Assembly: GCA_020435825.1 (NCBI GenBank)
Contig: JAGQYY010000008.1
Coordinates: 1,482 to 54,256, forward strand
Source: Aequorivita sp.
Lineage (GTDB): Bacteria > Bacteroidota > Bacteroidia > Flavobacteriales > Flavobacteriaceae
Length of the DNA stretch: 52,775 bases
Direction of reading: 5' to 3'
Positions within the stretch are counted from its first letter, which is position 1. Every line of letters starts with the position of its first letter. The notes beneath the pieces are model-generated. The model did not search any database. It had not been told where the DNA came from and saw nothing but the letters and a program-made list of their open reading frames with translations. A program made the translations under genes and the position numbers. Below, in pieces: positions 34,565-45,373 of this stretch.

Positions 34565-34770
34565 AGTTAAAAATTCTGTTTTTTTGTTTTTTAAAAGGTG
34601 TGGCCAAAAAATAGGGGAGGGAGTATTTCCGAGCTATTTCTTAACAGTGCAAATATGTGAACAAAAAAGTTATAAAAAAAACTACATTTGGGTTGAATTT
34701 TTAGTTTTTTTTTCACATAATTCCCTTTCGATAAAACTACAAAAAAACTTTCTTTAATTGACACAAAATT
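34565..34770. other. dnaA upstream intergenic region
   Basis: 206 bases, very AT-rich, between divergent dnaA and thioesterase genes. I searched it by eye for DnaA boxes (TTATNCACA, both strands) and found none; homopolymeric A/T runs are frequent. It must hold the dnaA promoter, but no clear TAnnTTTG match was found. Confidence 0.5.
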
Positions 34771-35172
34771 TTGAAGAATACACTTACACATATCAGAGTG
34801 CGCTATGGCGAAACAGACCAAATGGGGGTGGTTTATTACGGCAATTACGCGCAATACTTAGAACAGGGCAGAACTGAATGGTTGCGAGCGCTCGGTTTTT
34901 CCTATAAATGGATGGAGGCCAACAATGTACATCTTCCCGTGGTGCATTTACGTATTGATTATAAATTGCCTGCTTTTTATGATGATTTGCTCACGGTAAA
35001 GACAACTTTGAAGCAAATGCCAAATGTAAAAATTGAATTTTACTATGAAATTTATAATGAGTCCAAACAACTTTTGGTTACGGCAACAACAATTTTGGTT
35101 TTTGTGAACAGTACTACAAAAAAGTTGATGAAGGCACCGGATTATTTAATGGAAAAGCTGAAAGAAGAATAA
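34771..35172 (+). CDS. acyl-CoA thioesterase, 4HBT/YbgC-like hotdog family
   Basis: 133 residues, single hotdog domain. IRVRYGETDQMGVVYYGNYAQYLEQGRTEWLR carries the catalytic Asp of the Y-x-D-T/Q-D-x-x-G-V-V-Y motif typical of YbgC/4-hydroxybenzoyl-CoA thioesterases. These hydrolyse short or medium acyl-CoA; YbgC is often linked to the Tol-Pal envelope system, but here the neighbour is dnaA. The reading frame starts with a TTG codon at 34771, the only sensible initiator before the conserved strand. Its stop abuts the convergent YigZ gene with no gap. Confidence 0.92.
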   Translation: MKNTLTHIRVRYGETDQMGVVYYGNYAQYLEQGRTEWLRALGFSYKWMEANNVHLPVVHLRIDYKLPAFYDDLLTVKTTLKQMPNVKIEFYYEIYNESKQLLVTATTILVFVNSTTKKLMKAPDYLMEKLKEE

Positions 35173-35784
35173 TTAATTTTCCAAGCGTTTAATTGCCACT
35201 TTGTAAGTATTCCCAAATAGCTCAAAAACGCGTTCCGCATCATTTTTTCGAACTGCAATTTCAAACTCACAGCTCAATTCCATTTTTTGATTTACTAGGT
35301 TCAAATCTTCATCTTTGATAATCCGCATAACGGTGTTCATTTCCGGATATTCAAATTTTAAAAGGAAGGTTTCATCAATAGTCCTTTCCACGATTTTACA
35401 GGTTTCCAAAGCCATTTGAGCAGTTGTTTTGTATGCTTGAATCAATCCGCCAACGCCCAGTTTGGTTCCACCAAAATAGCGAACTACCACCACCAAAGTA
35501 TTGGTTAGGCCAAAAGACTGAAGTTGTCCATAAATGGGCATCCCTGCACTGTTTGAAGGTTCGCCGTCATCGTTGGCGCGATAGTGTTCATAACCCTTCC
35601 CCAGTTGCCAGGCATAGCACCAATGGCGTGCACTATGGTGTTGTTTTTTAAGATTGTCGAGGTGTTCCTTAGCCTCTTCTTCCGAAATAACCGGAAAAGC
35701 ATATCCGAAAAACTTGCTTCCCTTTTCCTTAAAGAGCACTTCTTCGGAAGATTTTAAAATGGTTTTATAGGTGTCTTTTTCCAT
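35173..35784 (-). CDS. YigZ/IMPACT family protein
   Basis: 203 residues. UPF0029 domain with KGSKFFGYAFPVISEEEAKEHLDNLKKQHHSARHWCYAW, then DDGEPSNSAGMPIYGQL and VVVVRYFGGTKLGVGGLIQAYKTTAQMAL, all diagnostic of the YigZ/IMPACT family. A C-terminal DUF1949-like ferredoxin-fold region follows. Eukaryotic IMPACT modulates GCN2; the bacterial role is unclear, with ribosome or nucleic acid association suspected. Its ATG overlaps the EamA transporter stop by one base, and that gene overlaps ribD, giving a tight three-gene operon. Confidence 0.94.
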   Translation of the reverse strand: MEKDTYKTILKSSEEVLFKEKGSKFFGYAFPVISEEEAKEHLDNLKKQHHSARHWCYAWQLGKGYEHYRANDDGEPSNSAGMPIYGQLQSFGLTNTLVVVVRYFGGTKLGVGGLIQAYKTTAQMALETCKIVERTIDETFLLKFEYPEMNTVMRIIKDEDLNLVNQKMELSCEFEIAVRKNDAERVFELFGNTYKVAIKRLEN

Positions 35785-36656
35785 TACATTTTTTCAAAAG
35801 CAATCAATAAAATTCCCAAAATTGCTAAACAAATCCCAATCCAGTTTTTGGGCAATAATTTTTCCCTGAAAAGTAAAATGCCAGTTAACGTTGAAAGCAT
35901 AACGATTGCAACGTTATTTATAGTAAAAATTCCCGAACTGTCAAAAATGCCACTTCGCAAGGCTTGCACCAAAAAATAGATTGAGAAATAATTGGGGATT
36001 CCCAAACCGATACCTCCCAAAACGTTTTTAAACTGAAAATGAAATTTTCCTTTTAACGTCTTTATACTAATAATAACGATTCCAATAGTTGCGGCTGAAG
36101 CGAAAAGGGTTGCTGAAAAAATTGGGATGTCGTTTTTGGCTACATATTCACCTTCCAGATATTTTATGGATGTATCTATGATGCCACTTCCCAAGAAAAC
36201 CAAAATTGGAAAAATAAAGTTTGAAGCCTTTATTTTAAGGCCATCCTTTGTTTTTATAGAAGCAAGATAAACAGCGGCCAATGCCAAAATAATTCCAAAA
36301 AACTTTAAAACGCCAAGGCTCTCCTTATAATATAACAAACCAAAAACCACTGGAATCACTACGCTCATTTTTGTTGCTACTGAAACTACAGAAAGCCCAC
36401 TACGCTGGGTTGTAAGCGCCATTAAGTTAAAAACGATAATAAACAAAGCACCAAGGCCTAACGCAAAAGGGAACCAGGATAGTCGTGAAATGTCACCAAA
36501 ATGAAGCGTATTTTCCTGAAAAAAAAGTCCGCAGCAACACGCAACCATATAATTGACCACGATGGCTTGTAATGTGTTGATTTTAAACTTTGAAAAAAGC
36601 TTAAAAGCCACAAAGATCAGCGTAGATGAAAATATGCTGAATGTTAATGCGATCAA
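35784..36656 (-). CDS. EamA/DMT-type transporter
   Basis: 290 residues, about ten transmembrane helices in two EamA-like halves (drug/metabolite transporter superfamily). The second half ends with the NNVAIVMLSTLTGILLFREKL-type signature (helix then F-x-E-K-L) and a last helix WIGICLAILGILLIAF, as usual in EamA proteins. Substrate unknown; riboflavin-pathway association is only suggested by overlap with ribD (four bases). Same operon as the YigZ-family gene. Confidence 0.88.
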   Translation of the reverse strand: MIALTFSIFSSTLIFVAFKLFSKFKINTLQAIVVNYMVACCCGLFFQENTLHFGDISRLSWFPFALGLGALFIIVFNLMALTTQRSGLSVVSVATKMSVVIPVVFGLLYYKESLGVLKFFGIILALAAVYLASIKTKDGLKIKASNFIFPILVFLGSGIIDTSIKYLEGEYVAKNDIPIFSATLFASAATIGIVIISIKTLKGKFHFQFKNVLGGIGLGIPNYFSIYFLVQALRSGIFDSSGIFTINNVAIVMLSTLTGILLFREKLLPKNWIGICLAILGILLIAFEKM

Positions 36657-37702
36657 GTTTTTTCGTTTTTAAAAATCTGCAATGTATCGTCCTTTATTTT
36701 TTCCTCGGAAATAAAAACGCCTTTAAAAATGGGGGCTTTAACGCCTTCTCCAAAACTGCTGTTTCCGCTAAACACAAAAGCTTCGTCCCAAAGATTTGCA
36801 TCAATAAAGGTTTGAAGAGTTTTTGAGCCGCCTTCAATTATAACGGATTGAACCTTTCTTCGGAATAGTGATGTACAGATTTGTTGCGGTATTTTTTCGG
36901 AAAAATCAATCTTTTCAAAATCTAAATTCTCCGAAGTTTTTGTTTCATTTTCATTGAAAAAAATTGTTTTTGCATTGCCGTCAAAGACTGATGCATCTTT
37001 CGGAATTTTTAAGTTTCTGTCAATAACGATCCGCAATGGGTTTTCTCCCGCCCATTCCCGAACCGTAAGTGAAGGGTTGTCCTGCAAAACTGTATTTGTC
37101 CCAACTAAAATGGCTTGCTCCTTCGACCGCATTTTATGAACCAATTGTCGCGAGAATTCATTGGTGATCCAAACGGGTTCTTTTTTGTTTCGCGTTTCAT
37201 TTTTAGGTGAAATAAAGCCATCAGCTGTTTCTGCCCATTTCAGGAAAATAAAAGGTCTTTTTTTTTGGTGAAACATGAAAAAGCGTTTGTTCAATACATT
37301 GCATTCATTATCTAAAACCCCAACAATTACTTCGCAGCCCGCCTCCATTAATTTTTTAATGCCGCGTCCTGCTACTTTTGGATTAGGATCCAAACTACCC
37401 ACCACCACTTTTTTTATTCCACTTTCAATAATCAAATCGGCGCAGGGCGGGGTTTTCCCGAAATGGCTGCAAGGTTCTAAATTCACATAAATAGTTGCTT
37501 CTTTTAATAATTCATGTTTTTTAACACTTTTTATTGCATTCACTTCGGCATGGGGTTGTCCTGCTTTGTAATGCCAGCCTTCGCCAATGGCTTTACCATC
37601 GTGAACAATCACGCTGCCTACCAAAGGGTTTGGATAGGTGGTTCCCAGCCCGTTTTTGGCCAGTTGTATGCAGCGCAACATATATTTTTCGTGTATCTTC
37701 AC
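36653..37702 (-). CDS. ribD: bifunctional riboflavin deaminase/reductase RibD
   Basis: Riboflavin pathway: deaminates diaminohydroxyphosphoribosylaminopyrimidine, then reduces the ribosyl side chain. About 349 residues from a GTG at 37702, which yields the conserved KIHEKYMLRCIQLAKNGLG opening; a frame extension upstream would run into the divergent acetyltransferase gene region and add atypical residues. Deaminase zinc site: HAEVNAI and PCSHFGKTPPC. The reductase domain occupies roughly 150-349, with WITNEFSRQLVHKMRSKEQAILVGTNTVLQDNPSL-type NADPH-binding text. Overlaps the EamA gene by four bases. Confidence 0.95.
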   Translation of the reverse strand: MKIHEKYMLRCIQLAKNGLGTTYPNPLVGSVIVHDGKAIGEGWHYKAGQPHAEVNAIKSVKKHELLKEATIYVNLEPCSHFGKTPPCADLIIESGIKKVVVGSLDPNPKVAGRGIKKLMEAGCEVIVGVLDNECNVLNKRFFMFHQKKRPFIFLKWAETADGFISPKNETRNKKEPVWITNEFSRQLVHKMRSKEQAILVGTNTVLQDNPSLTVREWAGENPLRIVIDRNLKIPKDASVFDGNAKTIFFNENETKTSENLDFEKIDFSEKIPQQICTSLFRRKVQSVIIEGGSKTLQTFIDANLWDEAFVFSGNSSFGEGVKAPIFKGVFISEEKIKDDTLQIFKNEKT

Positions 37703-37730
37703 TGCGTAAAAATACAAGGATTTAATTAGA

Positions 37731-38216
37731 ATGAACACACCAATTATCCGTCTTATTGAAAAGAAGGACAACCAGCAAATTGCCAAGGTAATACGCAAAG
37801 TTTTGGAAGATTTTAATGTGCCAAGAGTGGGCACGGCTTATGCTGATAAATCTTTGGACTGTATGTTTGAAACCTACCATAAACCAAACGCCGTTTATTT
37901 TGTAGTTGAAGAAAACAATAAAATAATTGGCGGTGCTGGTGTTTCGAAATTGGACAATTATGATGGCAACGTTTGCGAGCTCCAAAAAATGTATTTTCTC
38001 CCCGAAGCACGTGGAAGAGGAATTGGCGCGCAAATGATGGAATTCTGTTTGGAAAAGGCAAGTGAGTTTGGTTTTGAAAAAATATACCTTGAGACCATGG
38101 AGTATATGACCCACGCACAAAAGCTGTATAAACAAGTAGGTTTTGATTATGTTGATTGCGCTATGGGCGACACGGGCCATTATTCCTGCCCGGTGCATAT
38201 GCTGAAAACACTTTAG
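37731..38216 (+). CDS. GNAT family N-acetyltransferase
   Basis: 161 residues. IRLIEKKDNQQIAKVIRKVLEDF start, VVEENNKIIGGAGVSKLD, CELQKMYFLPEARGRGIGAQMMEFCLEKA with the acetyl-CoA loop RGRGIG, and YLETMEYMTHAQKLYKQVGF are all standard GNAT elements. This type is usually found near prmC and ribD in flavobacteria. Substrate unknown. It is divergent from ribD (28 bases) and followed after two bases by the prmC start, so is co-transcribed with it. Confidence 0.92.
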   Translation: MNTPIIRLIEKKDNQQIAKVIRKVLEDFNVPRVGTAYADKSLDCMFETYHKPNAVYFVVEENNKIIGGAGVSKLDNYDGNVCELQKMYFLPEARGRGIGAQMMEFCLEKASEFGFEKIYLETMEYMTHAQKLYKQVGFDYVDCAMGDTGHYSCPVHMLKTL

Positions 38217-38218
38217 TT

Positions 38219-39079
38219 TTGATTTTAAAAGAATTAAGAACAAGTTTTAAGATAGCGCTTTCCGGGTTATATCCTTCGGAAGAGATACAATCGTTTTTCA
38301 ACATCCTTTCTGAAAAATATTTAAACCTTTCCCGAATTGAAATTGCATTAAATCCAGAAAGAGTTATTTCTGAAGAAGTTTCTGAAAAATATCAAAAAGC
38401 TTTACTTCGACTTAAAAATTACGAACCCGTTCAATATATAATAGGAGAAACCGAATTTTATGGTCTTCCTTTTAAAGTAAATAAGCACACCCTAATACCG
38501 CGCCCAGAAACCGAGGAATTAGTTGAATGGATTATAGATACTTCAGAATTCAGAATTCAGGATTTTGGGTTATTGGACATTGGTACAGGCAGCGGCTGCA
38601 TTGCTATTTCCCTTGCAAAGAACCTTCCCGATTCAAAAATTTCGGCTTTGGATATTTCAGATGGAGCTTTAAAAATAGCCCGTAAAAATGCTGAAATGAA
38701 TAAAGTGGAAGTTGATTTTTTTCAAACTGATATTTTAAATACCAAGACACTCCCTAAAAAATATGACGTAATAGTTTCAAATCCGCCCTACGTTCGCGAA
38801 CTGGAAAAAAAACAGATGCGGCAAAACGTTCTAAACTATGAACCAGATTCGGCTTTGTACGTTAAAAATGATGATCCATTACTTTTTTATCGAGTCATTT
38901 CACAATTGGCAAAAAAACATTTGCAGCCTAACGGAAAACTTTTTTTCGAGATTAATGAGTACCTTGCTGATGAATTGACCGAGCTTTTAAAAAGTGAAGA
39001 TTTTAAGAATATTGAAGTAAAAAAAGACATCTTCGGAAAAAATAGGATGATAAAATGTAACCTAAATGAACCAGCTTAA
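38219..39079 (+). CDS. prmC: peptide chain release factor N5-glutamine methyltransferase
   Basis: Methylates the GGQ glutamine of RF1/RF2. About 286 residues from a TTG at 38219 (MILKELRTSFK), just after the acetyltransferase stop; a longer frame would overlap that gene. SAM motif LLDIGTGSGCIAISLA (118-133) and catalytic NPPY (188-191) are clear, with the IPRPETEELVEW segment (93-104). Residues 108-116 (TSEFRIQDF) are encoded by a tandem TTCAGAA repeat and look like an insertion in the linker before the SAM-binding strand. Overlaps the LOG gene by 14 bases. Confidence 0.95.
   Translation: MILKELRTSFKIALSGLYPSEEIQSFFNILSEKYLNLSRIEIALNPERVISEEVSEKYQKALLRLKNYEPVQYIIGETEFYGLPFKVNKHTLIPRPETEELVEWIIDTSEFRIQDFGLLDIGTGSGCIAISLAKNLPDSKISALDISDGALKIARKNAEMNKVEVDFFQTDILNTKTLPKKYDVIVSNPPYVRELEKKQMRQNVLNYEPDSALYVKNDDPLLFYRVISQLAKKHLQPNGKLFFEINEYLADELTELLKSEDFKNIEVKKDIFGKNRMIKCNLNEPA
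38542..38560. repeat. tandem TTCAGAA repeat inside prmC
   Basis: TTCAGAATTCAGAATTCAG: 2.7 copies of a 7-base unit, in frame within prmC and coding SEFRIQ. It resembles intergenic TTCAGAATTC-type repeats, such as the AATTCT/GAATT stretch at 28570-28600. Confidence 0.7.
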
Positions 39080-39656
39080 TAAAATATGCGTTTTCTGCGG
39101 AAGTAACGACGGCAATGACCTCGCCATAACGGATACCGCAAAAAAGTTGGGTGAAATCTTCGCCAAGCGAAACATTACTTTGGTTTACGGCGCCGCCAAA
39201 ATTGGCGTTATGGGGACTATCGCAAAGAGCGTGTTGAAAAACAACGGAAAGGTCATTGGCATTATCCCCAATTTTTTAAAGAAAAAAGAAGTTGTGCATC
39301 TTGGACTAACGGAACTTATCACAACCCAAAACATGCACGAGCGCAAGCTAAAAATGCAGGAGGAAAGTGATGGCTTCATTGCCCTTCCCGGCGGCATGGG
39401 CACTTTGGAAGAGCTTTTTGAAATTATAACTTGGCTACAGTTGGGCTTACACCAAAAACCTATAGGTTTGCTTAATATTAATGGATTTTACAATGACCTT
39501 ATAAAAATGCTCGAAACCATGGTTCGCAAGGGTTTTCTATCTATGGACAACTACAGCCTGCTTTTGGTGGATTCCAATCCAGAGCAACTTCTAAAAAAAA
39601 TGGAGGAGTTCAAAATTACCCTACGCCCAAAGTGGCTGAATTCTGACAGAACATAA
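39066..39656 (+). CDS. LOG family (TIGR00730) Rossmann-fold protein
   Basis: 196 residues. ICVFCGSNDGND opening, LVYGAAKIGVMGTIA and the catalytic/nucleotide-binding PGGMGTLEELFEIITW (about 108-123) define the LONELY GUY family: cytokinin-riboside or nucleoside 5'-monophosphate phosphoribohydrolases that release a free base from an NMP. In bacteria without hormone signalling, the role is probably nucleotide salvage or housecleaning. Overlaps the end of prmC by 14 bases in a different frame, so translation is likely coupled. Confidence 0.93.
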   Translation: MNQLNKICVFCGSNDGNDLAITDTAKKLGEIFAKRNITLVYGAAKIGVMGTIAKSVLKNNGKVIGIIPNFLKKKEVVHLGLTELITTQNMHERKLKMQEESDGFIALPGGMGTLEELFEIITWLQLGLHQKPIGLLNINGFYNDLIKMLETMVRKGFLSMDNYSLLLVDSNPEQLLKKMEEFKITLRPKWLNSDRT

Positions 39657-39752
39657 GTTGTTATCAACATTTTAGCCTTCCTTTTTAACAAATTTCTTTT
39701 AATAGGCTCGTTTTCTTAAATTTAAGTTGTCTAACCTCTTAAACAATTTAAT

Positions 39753-40457
39753 ATGAATTCTTCAAAAAAGTATTTTGCTGAAGCACTCGGCACCTTTTCA
39801 TTAGTTCTATTTGGCTGTGGCGCCGCAACTATTGCTAGCGTAACCCATTCTGGCCCAGAGGGTATTGGTTTGTTGGGTATTTCACTGGCTTTTGGTTTCG
39901 CGGTTTTGGTAATGGTCTATACCATTGGCCCAATTTCAGGCTGCCACATTAATCCAGCAATTTCAATAGCTATGTTGGCTGCTGGTAAACTCTCGGCAAA
40001 AGATACAGTTGGTTATATCATTTCACAGTGTATTGGAGCCGTTGCGGCAGCAGGCTTGCTTTATGTTTTGGCTACCGGAAGCGCAGGTTTCGCAATGCCC
40101 GAATGGGGCTTGGGCGCTAATGGTTGGGGTCCCGGATATCTCGGAGAATACGATATGAAATCAGCACTCATAGCAGAATTTGCCTTTACCTTTCTTTTCT
40201 TGATGGTAATTTTTGGAGCGACTGCTTCCAAACACACATCTCCCATGATGGCGGGACTTGCCATTGGTATTTCTTTGGCATTGATCCATATGGTTGTAAT
40301 TCCGATTACAGGAACCTCTGTTAACCCGGCACGAAGTTTAGGCCCAGCACTTTTTGCGGGCGGAATGGCGTTGCAGCAACTTTGGCTTTTCATTGTCGCT
40401 CCAATTGCCGGAGGCCTTTGCGCGGCATTGGTTCGCAATATCTTTTTGGATGATTGA
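39753..40457 (+). CDS. aqpZ: aquaporin Z-like MIP channel
   Basis: 234 residues, six transmembrane helices and two re-entrant NPA loops: GCHINPAISIAM in the first half and GTSVNPARSLGPA in the second. A His in the fifth helix (HMVVIPI) and the Arg after the second NPA fit the narrow water-selective ar/R filter, so water rather than glycerol is the likely permeant. A 55-residue linker between helices 3 and 4 (GSAGFAMPEWGLGANGWGPG region) is somewhat long. Monocistronic with a terminator after it. Confidence 0.94.
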   Translation: MNSSKKYFAEALGTFSLVLFGCGAATIASVTHSGPEGIGLLGISLAFGFAVLVMVYTIGPISGCHINPAISIAMLAAGKLSAKDTVGYIISQCIGAVAAAGLLYVLATGSAGFAMPEWGLGANGWGPGYLGEYDMKSALIAEFAFTFLFLMVIFGATASKHTSPMMAGLAIGISLALIHMVVIPITGTSVNPARSLGPALFAGGMALQQLWLFIVAPIAGGLCAALVRNIFLDD

Positions 40458-40488
40458 TTTTTAAAATTCTGTTGAAAATTTCATCAAT

Positions 40489-42556
<2,068 letters not shown>

Positions 42557-42584
42557 TTGAAAGCAGAAAAGCGTTGAAAAAAAC

Positions 42585-42592
42585 TATTTTTG
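42585..42592 (+). promoter_or_regulatory. -7 box upstream of the DUF6913-like gene
   Basis: TATTTTTG, 22 bases before the ATG at 42615, with a TTG 25 bases upstream (slightly long spacer). Confidence 0.4.
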
Positions 42593-42614
42593 CAACACAA
42601 GAATTGGGCATTCC

Positions 42615-43133
42615 ATGTTGAAAAAAGTAAAACAGCATTCCTTAAAAAAACATACCGAAAAAAACCTGACGGAGCGTGATATTTCACAAAGGAATACATC
42701 TTTAAACTATTTGGGTTTTTTGGTGGACGAAGTTTTATTTGACGATTTTGAGATGCTTTATGGATTTGGAAAAAATCTTGGTTTGCAGCGGAAAGATGTG
42801 AAAGTTTTCACTTTCGTGGAAACGCGGAGAAAGATTCCTTCGCATCGGCAAAACCAAATAACCAATAAGGAATTTACGTGGCGCGGCGAAATCCAAAATC
42901 AAAATGCGCAGGAGTTTCTAGATTTTCCTTTTGATGTGCTAATAGGTTATTATAAAGGAAAGCACGAATTTTTGGGCGCAATGGTAGCGCAAAGCAAAGC
43001 AAAGTTCAAAATAGGTTTTAGTGGGGCCGATGAACGACTTTTTGATTTGCTATTAACCGTTGACCTTCAAAATCCAGAAACTTTTAAAAGTGAAGTGAAA
43101 AAATATTTAAGAATCTTAAAAAAAATAGATTGA
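42615..43133 (+). CDS. DUF6913-like conserved protein
   Basis: 172 residues, basic N-terminus ([15 protein letters not shown]), then a mixed alpha/beta region: [78 protein letters not shown]. The latter resembles the core of the uncharacterised flavobacterial family that I recall as DUF6913. No catalytic motif or signal peptide seen; cytoplasmic. Conserved placement just before dapA suggests co-transcription (gap of one base between stop and ATG). Function unknown. Confidence 0.75.
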   Translation: MLKKVKQHSLKKHTEKNLTERDISQRNTSLNYLGFLVDEVLFDDFEMLYGFGKNLGLQRKDVKVFTFVETRRKIPSHRQNQITNKEFTWRGEIQNQNAQEFLDFPFDVLIGYYKGKHEFLGAMVAQSKAKFKIGFSGADERLFDLLLTVDLQNPETFKSEVKKYLRILKKID

Positions 43134-43134
43134 T

Positions 43135-44010
43135 ATGAAAGAATTAGTTGGAACCGGAGTAGCATTGATTACCCCTTTTAAAACTGACTTTTCCGTAGAT
43201 GTGGAAGGGCTTAAAAATGTGGTGAATTTCAACATTGAAAACGGAATTGATTATTTGGTGGTTTTGGGTACTACTGCCGAAAGCGCAACACTTTCAAAAG
43301 AAGAAAAACAGTTGGTTATCGATACTATTGTTTCTACAAACAATGGTCGTTTGCCTTTGGTTTTAGGGATTGGCGGCAACAATACGCAGGAGGTTATTTC
43401 TGAAATGAAAACCCGCGATCTTTCCGCTTTTACGGCTATTCTTTCGGTTTCGCCATATTATAATAAACCTACACAAGAAGGTATTTATCAGCACTTTGCA
43501 GCGATTGCTAAAGAGGCTACATTGCCAATAATTTTATATAATGTTCCAGGTAGGACGGCTTCAAACATGCTTCCGGAAACGGTAATCCGTCTGGCGAATG
43601 ATTTTGAAAAGATTGTTGCCATAAAAGAAGCCGCGGGTGATATTGTACAGGCAATGAAATTGATTTCTGGTTGCCCAAAAGATTTCTTGGTAATTTCTGG
43701 TGATGATATGATCACGTTGCCAATGGTGCTGGCTGGCGGAGCAGGAGTGATTTCGGTTATCGGAGAAGGTTTTCCAAAGGAATTTTCCAAAATGGTAAAA
43801 CTTGGATTGGACAGAAAAGTTGATGAAGCCTATGAAATACATTATAAGATAGCACCTGCAATCGATTATATTTTTGCCGAAGGTAATCCCGCAGGTATTA
43901 AAGCGGTATTTAAAAGTTTAGGTATTTGTGGCGATACGGTACGCCTTCCTTTAGTGGGAGTTAGTAATGGTTTGAGGGGCAAAATTGATTCTTTCATTAA
44001 AAATTTCTGA
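43135..44010 (+). CDS. dapA: 4-hydroxy-tetrahydrodipicolinate synthase
   Basis: Condenses pyruvate and aspartate semialdehyde in the lysine/diaminopimelate pathway. 291 residues, TIM barrel: [10 protein letters not shown] motif (46-54), Tyr135 in ILYNVPGRT (133-141) and Schiff-base Lys164 in [10 protein letters not shown]. Typical length. Only one base separates it from the upstream DUF6913-like gene, so the pair is probably translationally coupled. dapF of the same pathway is about 15 kb away. Confidence 0.97.
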   Translation: MKELVGTGVALITPFKTDFSVDVEGLKNVVNFNIENGIDYLVVLGTTAESATLSKEEKQLVIDTIVSTNNGRLPLVLGIGGNNTQEVISEMKTRDLSAFTAILSVSPYYNKPTQEGIYQHFAAIAKEATLPIILYNVPGRTASNMLPETVIRLANDFEKIVAIKEAAGDIVQAMKLISGCPKDFLVISGDDMITLPMVLAGGAGVISVIGEGFPKEFSKMVKLGLDRKVDEAYEIHYKIAPAIDYIFAEGNPAGIKAVFKSLGICGDTVRLPLVGVSNGLRGKIDSFIKNF

Positions 44011-44096
44011 AACGTTTCTTTTTAATATATGCGTTAAATATTTCAAAAGGCATATAAATAATAGCCTTCAGCGCAATATTTTAGCCAAAGAATAAG

Positions 44097-44128
44097 TTTG
44101 TCCAATCATGTTTAATTCCCTATTTTTG
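44097..44128 (+). promoter_or_regulatory. promoter of the bamD-rpoZ-coaBC-porD run
   Basis: TTTG (44097-44100), 20-base spacer, TATTTTTG (44121-44128): the best full match to TTTG-N-TAnnTTTG in the window. The ATG at 44133 is four bases past the -7 box; a second in-frame ATG at 44148 would give a leader of some 15 bases. Confidence 0.65.
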
Positions 44129-44132
44129 CACG

Positions 44133-44957
44133 ATGTTTTTTAAGCCCATGCGTTTACCACTTTTTATTTTACTCTGCTTTACTATTGTTCTTTCATCTTG
44201 TAGCGAATACCAACGGGTTCTTCGTAAGGATGATATGGGCAAAAAATACACCATGGCGGATTCGCTATACAGAATTGGCAAATACCGAAAAAGCCTGAAA
44301 TTGATGGAGCAGATAGTTCCTTCATACAGAGGTAAACCTCAAGGTGAAAAATTGATGTTTATCTACTCAAATACCTATTATAATTTAGAGGATTATTATT
44401 TGGCTGGTTACCAATTTGAGCGTTTTACGCAAGCATACCCACAAAGTGATAGTACTGAAGTAGCTTCTTTTAAAAGCGCAAGAAGCTTTTATCAACTTTC
44501 GCCCAGATATTCCTTAGACCAAAAGGATACCTATAAAGCGTTGGAAAAACTTCAGGAGTTTATAAATCGTTATCCAAATTCTTATAAAAGAACCGAGGCC
44601 AACACGCTAGTTGCCGAATTACAGGAAAAGCTGGAAACCAAAGAGTATGAAACTGCAAAACAATATTTGCATGTGGAAGATTACAAAGCTGCCATTGGTG
44701 CTTTTGATAATTTTATTACCGACAATCCAGGTTCTCATTACAGAAAAGATGCTTTTTACGGAAGGTTTGTTTCGGCTTATAAATTAGCCATTAACAGTAT
44801 TCCATCTTTGGTCCAGGAACGTTTGATTATAGCAAAAGGATACTACAATAATTTCATGAAATATTACAAGGATACAGAACTTGCTCAAGATGCAACAGAG
44901 ATTTATCAAGATATAGAGCGTAGAACCGTAACCGCAGAAACAGAACCCACTAGTTAA
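44133..44957 (+). CDS. bamD: outer membrane protein assembly factor BamD
   Basis: Lipoprotein of the BAM complex that folds beta-barrel proteins. 274 residues: lipobox VLSSC with Cys23 (Cys18 counted from the alternative ATG at 44148), then TPR-like helical repeats with YQFERFTQAYPQSD, ALEKLQEFINRYPNS and AFDNFITDNPGSHYRKDAFY, the outer-membrane assembly lipoprotein YfiO pattern. The promoter position suggests the second ATG may be the true start. Followed after 11 bases by rpoZ. Confidence 0.93.
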   Translation: MFFKPMRLPLFILLCFTIVLSSCSEYQRVLRKDDMGKKYTMADSLYRIGKYRKSLKLMEQIVPSYRGKPQGEKLMFIYSNTYYNLEDYYLAGYQFERFTQAYPQSDSTEVASFKSARSFYQLSPRYSLDQKDTYKALEKLQEFINRYPNSYKRTEANTLVAELQEKLETKEYETAKQYLHVEDYKAAIGAFDNFITDNPGSHYRKDAFYGRFVSAYKLAINSIPSLVQERLIIAKGYYNNFMKYYKDTELAQDATEIYQDIERRTVTAETEPTS

Positions 44958-44968
44958 TTAATTTTATT

Positions 44969-45301
44969 ATGGATATTAAAAATTCAGAAGCACCCATCAA
45001 CACCGTTACACTTGACAAAAACTTGATTGATGCGCCAACTAACAATATTTATGAGGCTATTTCAATCATTTCAAAAAGAGCTTCACAGATAAACGGAGAC
45101 ATCAAGAAAGAACTTCTTGAAAAACTTGATGAGTTTGCAACATACAACGACAGTTTGGAAGAGATTTTTGAAAACAAAGAACAAATTGAGGTTTCAAAAT
45201 TCTACGAAAGACTTCCTAAGCCACACGCTTTGGCGGTTCAAGAGTGGTTAGAAAACAAAATCTACTACAGAAATACCAAAGACGAGGTAGTAGAAGAATA
45301 A
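44969..45301 (+). CDS. rpoZ: DNA-directed RNA polymerase omega subunit, Bacteroidota type
   Basis: 110 residues. NNIYEAISIISKRASQINGDIKKEL matches the omega fold region (the N-Y-E-x-x-x-I-x-x-x-R-A-x-Q-I core) that latches onto beta-prime. The Bacteroidota subunit is longer and more divergent than the E. coli one, with the acidic C-terminal stretch seen here. Position directly after bamD and before coaBC agrees with the coaBC-rpoZ linkage in many bacteria. Confidence 0.92.
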   Translation: MDIKNSEAPINTVTLDKNLIDAPTNNIYEAISIISKRASQINGDIKKELLEKLDEFATYNDSLEEIFENKEQIEVSKFYERLPKPHALAVQEWLENKIYYRNTKDEVVEE

Positions 45302-45373
45302 CAGTTATTCGTTAATAAGGTAATAGTCATCTTGACGTTAACCTTAAAACTATAAAACCAGAAACATAAAAAG

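Noticed and set aside
37703-37834. N-terminal extension of ribD to 37834
   Set aside because: Runs antisense into the divergent acetyltransferase gene and lacks homology; GTG at 37702 gives the family start.
38156-38218. upstream start for prmC at 38156
   Set aside because: Would overlap the acetyltransferase gene by 61 bases with non-conserved residues; TTG at 38219 gives a normal N-terminus.
37722-38243. 173-codon minus-strand open frame opposite an acetyltransferase
   Set aside because: Fully antisense to a clear GNAT gene, no family motif, low-complexity composition typical of a shadow frame.
39661-39669. TTATCAACA as a DnaA box / origin
   Set aside because: Single imperfect box, no cluster, five kilobases from dnaA; no AT-rich unwinding element evident.
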